Assembly: GCA_044350425.1 (NCBI GenBank)
Contig: JBILHS010000080.1
Location: 1 to 27,856, forward strand
Length of the DNA: 27,856 bases
Source: M3007 sp044350425
GTDB lineage: Bacteria > Bacteroidota > Bacteroidia > Chitinophagales > Saprospiraceae
Direction: 5' to 3'
The notes below the pieces were generated by a model that was not told the origin of the DNA, ran no database searches, and saw only the letters and a list, made by a program, of their open reading frames with translations. How positions within the stretch are numbered: position 1 is the stretch's first letter; each line of letters opens with the position of its first letter. This document shows positions 6,988-14,770 of the stretch, in pieces. The translations under genes were made by a program, and so were the position numbers.

Positions 6988-7548
6988 TCAAAGCATTAAA
7001 ATGTACGGAAGGATCAGGTTTGCCATAATAAACCCTCCGACCATAAAAAAGATGGTGGCCACCAGAGAAGGCCATTGCAGATCCGACAAGCCCATGATGG
7101 CGTGGCCGCTGGTACATCCGCCCGCATAACGCGAGCCAAAGCCTACCAAAAAGCCGCCTACCACGAGCATCAGAAAGCCACGCAATGTAAACAGGCTTTC
7201 CCAGGAAACCAATTGTGCGGGCACCATGCCACTGTAATCCGTGATGCCATAAGTTTGAAGCTCGGCTGCCAGTTCAGGTGCTACCTTGACCGGCTCCGGA
7301 TTGGCCAGCAAAGTGGAGGCAATGATGGCTCCTACAATAATCCCGCCGACGAAAAAGAAGTTCCAGATCTCTTTTTTCCATTCATACTTGAAAAACTTCA
7401 CGTCCGCCGGGAAACAAGCCGCACAAGCATGGCGCAGATTGGCCGAAAGGCCGAAGTGTTTGTTGCCCAAAATGAGCAAAGCCGGAACAATAAGTCCGAT
7501 GATGATGCCGGCAGCCCACCAGGGCCAGGGTTTAGAAAGTAGTTCCAT
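6988..7548 (-). CDS. YeeE/YedE half-transporter, N-terminal type
   Basis: The 186-residue inner-membrane protein has spans near 10-28, 63-81, 120-139 and 162-184. GSRYAGGCTSGHAIMGLS holds the family signature GGCTSGH with C145. A further pair of cysteines (C42, C45 in RHACAACFP) lies in the first loop, which is unusual and might be a sulfur relay site. It is the first gene of the YeeE pair and stands behind the dyad promoter at 7571-7615 with a ~18-base leader. Together the two halves should form one thiosulfate or sulfane-sulfur importer. No persulfide dioxygenase or sulfide:quinone reductase, which often accompany such pairs, is present in the window. Confidence 0.9.
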   Translation of the reverse strand: MELLSKPWPWWAAGIIIGLIVPALLILGNKHFGLSANLRHACAACFPADVKFFKYEWKKEIWNFFFVGGIIVGAIIASTLLANPEPVKVAPELAAELQTYGITDYSGMVPAQLVSWESLFTLRGFLMLVVGGFLVGFGSRYAGGCTSGHAIMGLSDLQWPSLVATIFFMVGGFIMANLILPYILML

Positions 7549-7570
7549 TTTTTATAGCTGATATTATCAA

Positions 7571-7615
7571 CAAAGGTCATGACCTGAGTCATTGCTTTGG
7601 TGTGACTTTTGTCAC
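7571..7615 (-). promoter_or_regulatory. Dyad promoter of the YeeE operon (site A, with second dyad)
   Basis: GTGAC-TTTT-GTCAC (7602-7615) has perfect 5-bp arms. 23 bases further on the minus strand stands GACCTTTG (7578 to 7571), one base off TAnnTTTG. A second perfect-arm dyad, ATGAC-CTGA-GTCAT (7579-7592), abuts the -7 box with its centre 23 bp from the first. The first would sit near -42 and the second over the -10 to -30 region, which suggests activation from one and possible repression from the other. Confidence 0.75.
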
Positions 7616-7627
7616 GTGCAAGGGTTT

Positions 7628-9037
7628 TTAGTACGTGTAATTGAAAATAAGGTTAAAATGAGACATGTCCACCCGGTTGATGACATACTTATCATTGCCA
7701 TACACCTCGCCCAGACGGCCTTTCCAGACGTACAGAAACTGCACCCGGAGGCCTTCAAACATGCCACCAAAAGCATAGCGCGCATCCAGATTAAGTTGCT
7801 GAAAAGACGGGAAGGCGTACTTGTTGAGCGCAGGATTTTTCACATCGGGCAGGTAAAAATGACCATACGCGGCTTCCAGGCGCCATTTTTTGTTCCTGTT
7901 TTGCCAGTTTAAGCGGCCTGTGATAGAATGTGAGTCACCACTGCCTTCTATCCGTTCGCGGGACATGAAGGTATAAAAGGGTTCACGGCCCCATTCGCGG
8001 GGCGAGAGGAAACGCCCGTCGGCGGTGACCCGGGTATAAGCTGCCAGTGCCTGCCAGGCGCCGTGTTGCCAGCCTGTTTGAGCGCTGATCACATTGGACT
8101 GTCCACCTTTTTGGAAATAAGTCTTGGAGGCGTCTTCATGGCCTCCGTTTGCCAGGGCGTCCTGATGGGTCATTTGCAGGCCAAACAATAATTGATGTTT
8201 GTTTTTGAGTGGATGGGTGTAATCCGCCTGGACAAACACGGTATTGAAGATGTTCTCTACATATTGATCCCAAACCTGAATCTTCGTGCGTTTGCCCCAT
8301 TGATGCGTGATGCCCAGGATGCCGATCCCCCTGCTTTCCAGATTCTCAGGATAACCACTGCCCGTACCGTCCGGGTTTAGCCCTTTGGGATATAAGCCAA
8401 TGGATTCGCCTACGCTGAACCATTCCACGGTACTTCGGGGGGAGATCCTCCAAAGATAACCGCCCTCTATTTTCGTGTTTTTTAGCTCGTTGATCTCCGC
8501 CCAGACGCCGGATTCAGCCGTGGGTCGCATCCGCCCGTCCTGGTAATTGACCAAAGGGGTTTGCAGCGATTGCTGACCCAGGGTGATGCGCGATTTTTTC
8601 CATTGATACCGCAGCCACAACTCCTCAATCCGGTCGAGGTTGTTTTTGTTTTGTGGATCTTGAACGTCAAAAAGGCCGATTTCATAGCGGTTGGCTGCCC
8701 CGGTGATCGAGTCTTTCGCTCCGAGGTCGGAGGAGGCCAGATTGTAATTAAACAGTCCTCCGATACCAAAACTAACCCCATGCCAGGGGGCGGAGCTAAA
8801 ATGCAAGCCACCACCAGCCGCCCAGGCGTGGTAGTCCGAAAGTTGGCGGGTATTGTCGGTCGCCATCAAAAAGCTGCGAAAGTTTCCATGAAAATGGCCG
8901 TGCTCAAACGCCTCCAGAAGATTGTGGGCATGCTTTTTTGGATGCCTGGAGGAAGCCAGCGTATCAGGCGGCGTGGCTTGAGCAAACAGTAAGACGGTTT
9001 GTAGCGCGGCTGCCAGAAGTAGAATGATGCGTTTCAT
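7628..9037 (-). CDS. OprD-like outer-membrane porin
   Basis: The 469-residue protein has a signal peptide (MKRIILLLAAALQTVLLFAQ). A His-rich stretch (HPKKHAHNLLEAFEHGHFHG) follows, and then alternating amphipathic beta strands to a terminal aromatic residue (FNYTY), as in outer-membrane barrels. Segments such as LDRIEELWLRYQW, LGQQSLQTPLVNYQDGRMRP and WAEINELKNTKIEGGY resemble the OprD porin family, which takes up small anions or organic acids. The ATG at 9037 is used because the upstream ATG at 9070 adds 11 residues before the signal peptide and overlaps the -7 box. It ends 79 bases before the YeeE operon start on the same strand but has its own dyad promoter. A role in sulfur-anion entry ahead of YeeE is inference. 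Confidence 0.82.
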   Translation of the reverse strand: MKRIILLLAAALQTVLLFAQATPPDTLASSRHPKKHAHNLLEAFEHGHFHGNFRSFLMATDNTRQLSDYHAWAAGGGLHFSSAPWHGVSFGIGGLFNYNLASSDLGAKDSITGAANRYEIGLFDVQDPQNKNNLDRIEELWLRYQWKKSRITLGQQSLQTPLVNYQDGRMRPTAESGVWAEINELKNTKIEGGYLWRISPRSTVEWFSVGESIGLYPKGLNPDGTGSGYPENLESRGIGILGITHQWGKRTKIQVWDQYVENIFNTVFVQADYTHPLKNKHQLLFGLQMTHQDALANGGHEDASKTYFQKGGQSNVISAQTGWQHGAWQALAAYTRVTADGRFLSPREWGREPFYTFMSRERIEGSGDSHSITGRLNWQNRNKKWRLEAAYGHFYLPDVKNPALNKYAFPSFQQLNLDARYAFGGMFEGLRVQFLYVWKGRLGEVYGNDKYVINRVDMSHFNLIFNYTY

Positions 9038-9069
9038 ATTGTGATTGAATGTTCTTTCGATTGCTGCCA

Positions 9070-9113
9070 CAAAGGTCGGGGAGCTTGGGGGGGTGGCGCG
9101 TGACTTATGTCAC
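9070..9113 (-). promoter_or_regulatory. Dyad promoter of the porin gene (site B)
   Basis: GTGAC-TTAT-GTCAC (9100-9113) has perfect 5-bp arms. On the minus strand it is 22 bases from GACCTTTG (9077 to 9070), the same -7 variant as in the YeeE promoter. The predicted leader to the ATG at 9037 is about 28 bases. It lies back to back with the dyad promoter of the DUF2202 operon. Confidence 0.72.
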
Positions 9114-9166
9114 TGTAAACGGTGTGGCCGCTCTGTGGCGCCTGTTTAACCAGCATCACCCTCCAC

Positions 9167-9212
9167 CGTGACCAAAGTCACGAAACGCAGAAAAAATCTG
9201 CCCATACCTTTG
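9167..9212 (+). promoter_or_regulatory. Dyad promoter of the DUF2202 operon (site C)
   Basis: CGTGAC-CAAA-GTCACG (9167-9182) has perfect 6-bp arms and stands 23 bases before TACCTTTG (9205-9212), an exact TAnnTTTG -7 box. No -33 TTTG is present at the usual distance, as expected if an activator replaces it. GTGAACATTCAC (9216-9227), just at the predicted start of transcription, is a further short palindrome of unknown meaning. Confidence 0.78.
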
Positions 9213-9258
9213 TGAGTGAACATTCACACACTTTATGTTTTTTTTAAATTTCTAAATT

Positions 9259-9969
9259 ATGAAAAATTGGTTTTTAAATCTACCAGCCTTGCTTCTGCTC
9301 ATCTTGAGCGCAACGCTTTCTTTGACCAGCTGTGACAAAGACAATGATTTTGCACGAAGGAATACCCTTGATGTAAATCAGGAACACGGCTACACTAATA
9401 TCAACCTCGAGAATAACCAGTATAATCTCGACAATTTACCATCGGAGCCTCTTAGTGAGGAGGAGCTTAAAAGCATCCTGTTCATGCGAGAAGAGGAGAA
9501 AGTAGCAAGGGATGCCTACATTAAATTGTTTGAAAAGTGGAATCAGCCTGTATTCGACAATATTTCGAATAGCGAGGCGACGCACATGGGCGCCATATTG
9601 CAACTGATTAACAAGTATGATCTGACCGACCCAGTCGGGACAAACGGTGTAGGTATATTTGTCAACTTAAATTTACAGGCTTTGTATGATGCTCTTCTGC
9701 CACAAGGAGAAACAAGCCAAATCGAAGGCCTGAAAGTAGGCGCTTTGATAGAAGAGGTGGATATTATTGATCTCCAAAATGCGCTCTCCACTTTCGTTGA
9801 CAATCAGGACATCAAAATGGTTTACGAAAATCTGATGAAGGGTTCCCGCAATCACCTTAGGGCATTCGTTAAAAACCTGAAAAACCAAGGCGTAACCTAT
9901 GTGCCTCAGCACCTTTCACAAGAAGTGTTCGATGCCATCATCGAGGGCAACTGGGAAAAGGGAAACTGA
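9259..9969 (+). CDS. DUF2202 ferritin-like lipoprotein
   Basis: The 236-residue protein has a lipoprotein signal (LSLTSC; lipidated C25), a short linker and a DUF2202 domain (about 64-232). Family landmarks are REEEKVARDAYIKL (E78-E80), SEATHM (E106, H109), LIEEVDIIDL (E165, E166, D168) and GSRNHLRAF (H199), a set of acidic and His residues arranged as in a four-helix ferritin-like di-metal site. Members are thought to bind iron or act on peroxide; no activity is firmly shown. It is anchored in the periplasm or on the outer membrane and is the first gene of a two-gene unit that ends at the terminator 10577-10632. Confidence 0.9.
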   Translation: MKNWFLNLPALLLLILSATLSLTSCDKDNDFARRNTLDVNQEHGYTNINLENNQYNLDNLPSEPLSEEELKSILFMREEEKVARDAYIKLFEKWNQPVFDNISNSEATHMGAILQLINKYDLTDPVGTNGVGIFVNLNLQALYDALLPQGETSQIEGLKVGALIEEVDIIDLQNALSTFVDNQDIKMVYENLMKGSRNHLRAFVKNLKNQGVTYVPQHLSQEVFDAIIEGNWEKGN

Positions 9970-10042
9970 TATAAATCATCAGATTCCTTCTCAGGAACAA
10001 CCTCATTCTGGCGCAATTCTTCATTTTTAAAAATTTTCCATT

Positions 10043-10531
10043 ATGAAATTCATTCAAATTTTGGTTTGGGCATCTGTATTTGCCCTCCTCCCATTCAGCA
10101 GCATAGCACAACGCGGTAGTGGTGGCTGGTGTGCCAACAACAATTACAATCGACTTTTCAATCCTGCCTCCATGGAGGAAATCAAAGGATCTGTTGTTAG
10201 TGTCGAAAAAATCACCCCGGAATCAGGCATGTCAACAGGTGTCCACCTGATGCTGAAAAGCGAAAAGAGTGGGAATATCTCCGTTCACCTCGGGCCGTCT
10301 TGGTATCTTGACAATCAGGACGTTCAGTTCGTAGCAGGGGATATTCTTGTGGTCAAAGGCTCAAAAATAACTTATCAAAATGCGCCAGCCCTCATCGCTA
10401 TGACGGTGCAGAAAGGGGAACAGGTGCTGACCCTTCGGGATAAAAAAGGCAATCCAAATTGGAATGGCTTACAACAAGGGAAAGGCGGTGGAAAAAACAA
10501 GGGTAAAAACCGGGGATGTTGTGGTGGATAG
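10043..10531 (+). CDS. Small secreted protein, probable OB-fold-like domain
   Basis: The 162-residue protein has a signal peptide (cut near SIAQ, about residue 22). A domain of about 90 beta-rich residues follows: EIKGSVVSVEK, GVHLMLKSEKSGNISVHLGPSWYL, VAGDILVVKGSKI and LTLRDKKGNPNW. Its strand order and G-D-x-V turns suggest an OB-like barrel; I cannot name the family with certainty. The C-terminus is a Gly/Lys-rich tail (GKGGGKNKGKNRG) ending CCGG, so two cysteines sit at the extreme end. It follows the DUF2202 gene by 73 bases with no promoter in between that I can see, so both likely share the dyad promoter at 9167-9212. A metal- or redox-related partner of the ferritin-like lipoprotein is possible (inference). 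Confidence 0.75.
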   Translation: MKFIQILVWASVFALLPFSSIAQRGSGGWCANNNYNRLFNPASMEEIKGSVVSVEKITPESGMSTGVHLMLKSEKSGNISVHLGPSWYLDNQDVQFVAGDILVVKGSKITYQNAPALIAMTVQKGEQVLTLRDKKGNPNWNGLQQGKGGGKNKGKNRGCCGG

Positions 10532-10576
10532 AACGAAACCACCCGGTTATTAATTAGACAGATCTCATGTTGCTGT

Positions 10577-10632
10577 GCTTTTGTGTCGGGCAAGTCTGAC
10601 TATTTGTACTTGTCCGACACAAAAGCCTTTTT
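10577..10632 (+). terminator. Rho-independent terminator after the DUF2202 operon
   Basis: A 19-base stem (10577-10595 with 10608-10626), fully paired with one G-U, encloses a 12-base loop and is followed by TTTTT (10628-10632). It separates the DUF2202 unit from the Dps-TetR-efflux run. Confidence 0.9.
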
Positions 10633-10693
10633 AAATCTATTCTTAGCCATTGCAATGACAGCTTCTGTTGTATGGCTTGGTTTTTCTTTTCTG

Positions 10694-10708
10694 AACCTGA
10701 AGCAGGTT
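10694..10708. promoter_or_regulatory. Palindrome upstream of dps, possible operator
   Basis: AACCTG-AAG-CAGGTT is a perfect 6-bp-arm palindrome 27 bases before the dps start. It differs from the GTGA dyads. It could be the operator of the TetR-type protein encoded two genes on, or of another regulator. Nothing in the sequence proves binding. Confidence 0.35.
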
Positions 10709-10734
10709 AAATCTAAATAAAAATACTTATCGAT

Positions 10735-11214
10735 ATGAAAAATTTAAATTTGATTGGTCTAGACACTGAAAAGTCGAAAAAACTGGCGGAAAGCCTAAAT
10801 GAACTATTGGCTAACTACGCCATATTTTACCAAAACACACGGGGCTATCACTGGAATGTGAAAGGTGAAAAATTCTTTGAGCTACACTTGAAATTTGAAG
10901 AGCTGTACACCGACCTGTTACTTAAAATTGATGAAGTGGCAGAACGCATTTTAACACTTGGTCATACTCCGAACCATCGCTATTCCGACTATAAAACCAC
11001 CTCAAAAATCAAAGAGAGTGCCGAGGTGTCAGACGGCGTCAAAGCTGCAGATGATATTTTGGATGCTTTCAAAATCATCATTTCTCTGCAAAGGGATTTG
11101 CTACTCCTTTCTGCAGACGCGGGCGACGAAGGCACCAATGCCCAGATGAGTGACTACATCCGCGCTCAGGAAAAACTGGTCTGGATGTATTCCGCTTTTT
11201 TGAATAAACAGTAA
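10735..11214 (+). CDS. dps: Dps-family mini-ferritin
   Basis: The 159-residue protein stores iron using hydrogen peroxide as oxidant and may shield DNA; Dps forms dodecamers in the cytoplasm. The ferroxidase ligands are complete and at canonical spacing: H39 (GYHWNV), H51 (ELHLKFEELY), D66 and E70 (DEVAER), i.e. +12, +15, +4. No long basic N-terminal DNA-binding tail is present beyond MKNLNLIGLDTEKSKK. It is followed after only 16 bases by the TetR gene and may be co-transcribed with the efflux genes, an unusual pairing. No OxyR-type motif was recognised upstream. Confidence 0.95.
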   Translation: MKNLNLIGLDTEKSKKLAESLNELLANYAIFYQNTRGYHWNVKGEKFFELHLKFEELYTDLLLKIDEVAERILTLGHTPNHRYSDYKTTSKIKESAEVSDGVKAADDILDAFKIIISLQRDLLLLSADAGDEGTNAQMSDYIRAQEKLVWMYSAFLNKQ

Positions 11215-11230
11215 AGAAAAGTTTTCCAAA

Positions 11231-11818
11231 ATGGAACTCAAACCCCGTCAGTTAGAAATTCTCGAAGCCGCTGGTGCCATCCTCCATGAAGAGGGCGTTG
11301 GCGGTTTGACTACTAAAAATTTAGCCAAACGGGTCGGTTTTACAGAGTCGGCATTGTATCGGCACTATGCCAGCAAGGAAGAAATCTTAGCCGCCTTATT
11401 GCAATATCTGTACGTCAGTATGGAAGAACGCCTGCCGCCCATTGCAGCAATGACAGAGGTTGCACCTGATGTGCGCTTGCGACGACTATTCGGCAGTCAA
11501 CTGGAATATCTCGCCAAACATCCACATTTTCTGGTGGCGATTTTTTCGGATGGCTTGTTGAAATTCAGTCCGGCGATCAAAGAAGGGATGCTCCAAATCA
11601 TGTTTCTGATGCGCAATGTAGTACTGCGCATCATGGAGGACGGACAAAATAACAAGGTTTTTACGACACGCATCCCGGCGGAAGAACTGACCCATATTTT
11701 CATGGGTTCGTTCCGCTTGCTTATGCTTCAATGGCATATCGAAGACTTCAAATTTGACATAAAGGCCTCTGAAAATCAACACATTGAAAATTTGATTTCA
11801 CTTGTTTCAACAAGATAA
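11231..11818 (+). CDS. TetR/AcrR-family transcriptional regulator
   Basis: The 195-residue protein has an N-terminal TetR helix-turn-helix (about residues 8-55), including GGLTTKNLAKRVGFTESALYRHYASKEEIL, and an all-helical C-terminal ligand domain with no clear specific family. It sits at the head of the lipoprotein-cupin-TolC-adaptor-RND run, the usual position for the local repressor of an efflux operon, so it probably senses a substrate of that pump. The palindrome at 10694-10708 is a candidate operator (inference). Confidence 0.92.
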   Translation: MELKPRQLEILEAAGAILHEEGVGGLTTKNLAKRVGFTESALYRHYASKEEILAALLQYLYVSMEERLPPIAAMTEVAPDVRLRRLFGSQLEYLAKHPHFLVAIFSDGLLKFSPAIKEGMLQIMFLMRNVVLRIMEDGQNNKVFTTRIPAEELTHIFMGSFRLLMLQWHIEDFKFDIKASENQHIENLISLVSTR

Positions 11819-11823
11819 GGTTC

Positions 11824-12234
11824 ATGAAATACATCCTTTTTTTCTCGCTGTTTTCCTTTTCGTTGTTTCAAGCCTGTGCGGGTGATCATCACGGGAAAGC
11901 CGAAGCCGTTCAACTAGATCAGGGCAAGCGTTGGATCGCCAATCCCGAAACCACCGCCGGTATTGCAGACATGCAGGCCATCCTCGCAAAATACGAAGGC
12001 CAGGCCCTGGATGCCGCCAGCCGAAAAGCCCTGAGGGCCGAATTAGAAACGGCTTTCCAGGACATATTTAAACAATGCACGATGAAAGGCCCGGCGCATG
12101 ATCAATTGCACAATTACCTGTTGCCAATGAAAGCGCTTTTTGAAAAAATAGAAAGCGAAACTGCGGGCGAAAGTGAAGCTGGCATCGGCCAACTGAAACA
12201 GCATCTTGCTGATTATCAGACCTTTTTTCAATAA
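11824..12234 (+). CDS. Small helical lipoprotein of unknown function
   Basis: The 136-residue protein has a lipoprotein signal (FSLFQAC; lipidated C18) and then an almost entirely helical body. DHHGKAE lies just after the anchor, and FKQCTMKGPAHDQLHNYLLPMK (about 80-101) holds Cys, Met and two His residues, a plausible soft-metal or heme ligand set. The plan recalls four-helix periplasmic proteins such as cytochrome b562-like folds, but I cannot assign a family. The gap to tetR is 5 bases and to the cupin gene 15 bases. Its place in the operon suggests a periplasmic accessory to the pump. Confidence 0.75.
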   Translation: MKYILFFSLFSFSLFQACAGDHHGKAEAVQLDQGKRWIANPETTAGIADMQAILAKYEGQALDAASRKALRAELETAFQDIFKQCTMKGPAHDQLHNYLLPMKALFEKIESETAGESEAGIGQLKQHLADYQTFFQ

Positions 12235-12249
12235 CCAAATCTTTTACCT

Positions 12250-12543
12250 ATGAAATTATCAGAACTGCTCAGCTCCGAAAAGGCGGGACCTGTATTCCGC
12301 CCACTTTTCAAAGCTCAAAATGGTCGTTTGACCGCCATTCACCTGCTGAAGGGCGAGGTCATCAAAGAACATAAAAGCCCCGTGCCTGCCATGCTTTTGG
12401 TATTGGAGGGCGTTGTGGTTTACAAGCAACTGGTGGACGGACTAGAACACCAACTCCGCGCCACGGAATATACTGAAATTCCACCGGACGTGATCCACCA
12501 GGTGACTGCGGAAGCTGATGCATATTGCATTTTGGTACAGTAG
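12250..12543 (+). CDS. Small cupin-domain protein
   Basis: The 97-residue protein is a single cupin barrel. Motif 1 is reduced (GEVIKEHKSPVPAMLLVLEGVV, H41) and motif 2 reads YTEIPPDVIHQVTA (H84). With no signal peptide it should be cytoplasmic. Small cupins of this type often bind a metal and a small ligand and may be sensors or enzymes; no specific reaction can be given. It lies within the efflux operon, 23 bases before the tolC-like gene. Confidence 0.8.
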   Translation: MKLSELLSSEKAGPVFRPLFKAQNGRLTAIHLLKGEVIKEHKSPVPAMLLVLEGVVVYKQLVDGLEHQLRATEYTEIPPDVIHQVTAEADAYCILVQ

Positions 12544-12566
12544 ACTTTTCGGCAAAAAGAATTTTT

Positions 12567-13877
12567 ATGAAAAAATACATCTTGCCCCTACTCACTTTTT
12601 GGCTGGTCGGGACAGGGCAAATTTTTGCCCAAAACAACACCAAAACCTTGTCTGAGTGTTTGCAGATAGCGTTGGACAGCAATCTTTCCATCGCAGTAGC
12701 GCACGAAGGCCTGGCGTTCAGCCACGAAAAAAGCAGGGAAGCATCGAGCAGCATCAGACCCAAAGTGTCCGCCGCATTCGACTACCGGCTCTATGGCAAT
12801 CTCCCCACCCAACTGCTGCCGGCTGATGCGTTTGGCGGTCCTTCAGGGGTGTACAAAGAAGCTGAATTTGGTGTTCCGCACGTCCTCAACCTAAACATAC
12901 AAGCCAGCTATCCACTCTACAACCCGGCAGCCCGCGCTGCTGTCAGCGTCGCCCGGCTCGCGCCTTTAAGCGCCGAACTTCAAGTCCAAAAAACGCGCGA
13001 GGAAACCGCGTTTGCCGTCAGCGCAACCTACTATCAGGCACAGATTGCAGCCAATCAGGTGCTTTTTCTGGAAGGAAACATTCGCAGCCTGTCTCGTCTG
13101 GCGGAAAATATGCGCCTGCTCAAAGAACAATTGCTCGCCAAAGGCACTGATGTCGACAAAATTGTGCTGCAACACGATTTGTTGACGGCCCAATTGGCCG
13201 CTGCACAAGCTGCTTACGAGCAAGCCGTCAATGCCCTGAAATTCCAAATGGGATGGTCGCCAGAATCTACCCTGGTTGTTCCGGCCGAACCGGATTCACT
13301 GGCCAACCATGCCGGTTTTGGTTCTCCCGCCGACCTGTTATTGCTCCAACAACAACAACAGACCATCCGTGCTGAAACCAAAACTGCCCGCGCTGCCCGC
13401 CAGCCGATCGTGTCTCTTTATGGATTTTATGGCTACAACGGGTTCGGAAAAGGCGGTGATAACTCATTTTTCAAAGAATTTCCACTGAGTTATATCGGAA
13501 TGCAAGCCTCGGTTCCAATTTATGATGGAGGACTCACACGCAGCAGATTGAACCAGAAAGCCATCGAGCAAAAAAGGGTCTCTTTACAGGAACAACTACT
13601 CCGGGAAAAATACGATCTCGACCTGCGAAACGCCGAAATCAACATCCGCACCAACCGACAGGTTTTGGGCGCGCAGGGCGCAAACATCCGTCTCGCCGAA
13701 CGACTTTTTGGCCAAACCCAAACCCAATTGCGGGAAGGCGTGGCGACCATCGCCGACGTTTTACAAGCCGAAAATAGTCTCCGGGAAGCCCAAAACAACT
13801 ATCTCGCCGCTTTGGTGAAACTCCGAATTTCAGAACTGGAGCGGCTCCGGGCGGCAGGGACGTTGCCCATGGAATGA
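12567..13877 (+). CDS. TolC-family outer-membrane efflux channel
   Basis: The 436-residue protein has a signal peptide (MKKYILPLLTFWLVGTGQIFAQ). Two repeats of the outer-membrane efflux protein (OEP) type follow, with long helices rich in Ala, Gln and Glu (for example NYLAALVKLRISELERLRAAGTL at the end). It forms the trimeric exit duct for the RND pump encoded downstream. The start at 12567 is chosen over 12525 because it begins the signal peptide directly and avoids overlap with the cupin gene. The gene ends ATGA, overlapping a possible but less likely adaptor start at 13874. Confidence 0.93.
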   Translation: MKKYILPLLTFWLVGTGQIFAQNNTKTLSECLQIALDSNLSIAVAHEGLAFSHEKSREASSSIRPKVSAAFDYRLYGNLPTQLLPADAFGGPSGVYKEAEFGVPHVLNLNIQASYPLYNPAARAAVSVARLAPLSAELQVQKTREETAFAVSATYYQAQIAANQVLFLEGNIRSLSRLAENMRLLKEQLLAKGTDVDKIVLQHDLLTAQLAAAQAAYEQAVNALKFQMGWSPESTLVVPAEPDSLANHAGFGSPADLLLLQQQQQTIRAETKTARAARQPIVSLYGFYGYNGFGKGGDNSFFKEFPLSYIGMQASVPIYDGGLTRSRLNQKAIEQKRVSLQEQLLREKYDLDLRNAEINIRTNRQVLGAQGANIRLAERLFGQTQTQLREGVATIADVLQAENSLREAQNNYLAALVKLRISELERLRAAGTLPME

Positions 13878-13912
13878 TCGTTTTTTTTAATTCAAAGTAT
13901 AATAATCAAATT

Positions 13913-14764
13913 ATGAAACGAATTTTCGGATACATCATCCCGGCAATTATCCTGATTGGCATTTTTGCAGGCATTGCTTACAAACTGAAGAGCAACAAGA
14001 AAACAGCACAGGAACGGATCTATCAGTTTGATAAATCGGAAGTTAAATCTTTTGAGAACGACTCAACAGTGCTTGCCTCGCCCAAAACGGCGGATGGTAC
14101 CCTGCAACTGACGGGCATTTTTGAGCCGAACCGGGACACAAAAATCAGCGCTGAACTGCAAGGCAAAATCAACCATGTTTTTGTGGATGCAGGCAGTGTC
14201 GTATCAACCGGACAAACCCTGATCCAGTTGGACAACTCCCTGTTGAAATTGCAATTACAGTCTATTGATGTACAAATACAAGGTTTTCAGGCAGATGTGA
14301 ACCGCTATACAATTTTGGCTAAAGCCGATGCCGTGCAGGGGGTACAATTGGAAAAAGCCGAATTGGGCTTGAAATCTGCCCAGGTGCAACGGGCGACCGT
14401 TCAGGAACAAATCAACAAGACGACCCTCAAAGCGCCCTTCGCCGGGGTTGTAACTGCCAAACTGAGCGAAGCAGGTGCTTTTGCCGCGCCGGGCGTGCCT
14501 TTGTTGCAAATCATTGATATTTCCAGATTGAAATTTACCGTCAATGTGCCTGAAAAGGACCTGAAGCACTTCCAAATGGGGCTGAATTATACCCTGGTTG
14601 CCGATGTCTATCCGGATACAAAAATTTCGGGCAAGGTGATTATGATTGGCAGTAAAGCAAATATCGGCAATAGTTTTCCTGTGCAGTTTTTGGTGCAAAA
14701 CCTCAAAAATCAGGCGTTGAAAGCAGGTATGTTCGGAAACATAACCATTCAAACCAAAAACTAA
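13913..14764 (+). CDS. RND efflux periplasmic adaptor (membrane fusion protein)
   Basis: The 283-residue protein has an N-terminal membrane span (GYIIPAIILIGIFAGIAY). A lipoyl-like half-motif follows (INHVFVDAGSVVSTGQTLIQLD), then a short helical hairpin, the second lipoyl half (TTLKAPFAGVVTAKLSEAGAF) and a beta-barrel domain to GMFGNITIQTKN. It links the TolC channel to the RND pump. It is shorter than most adaptors (about 350-400) because it stops after the beta-barrel and lacks the membrane-proximal domain. The ATG at 13913 starts MKRIFGY; the upstream ATG at 13874 would put a Phe/Asn-rich stretch before the anchor. Confidence 0.92.
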   Translation: MKRIFGYIIPAIILIGIFAGIAYKLKSNKKTAQERIYQFDKSEVKSFENDSTVLASPKTADGTLQLTGIFEPNRDTKISAELQGKINHVFVDAGSVVSTGQTLIQLDNSLLKLQLQSIDVQIQGFQADVNRYTILAKADAVQGVQLEKAELGLKSAQVQRATVQEQINKTTLKAPFAGVVTAKLSEAGAFAAPGVPLLQIIDISRLKFTVNVPEKDLKHFQMGLNYTLVADVYPDTKISGKVIMIGSKANIGNSFPVQFLVQNLKNQALKAGMFGNITIQTKN

Positions 14765-14770
14765 ACGGTT

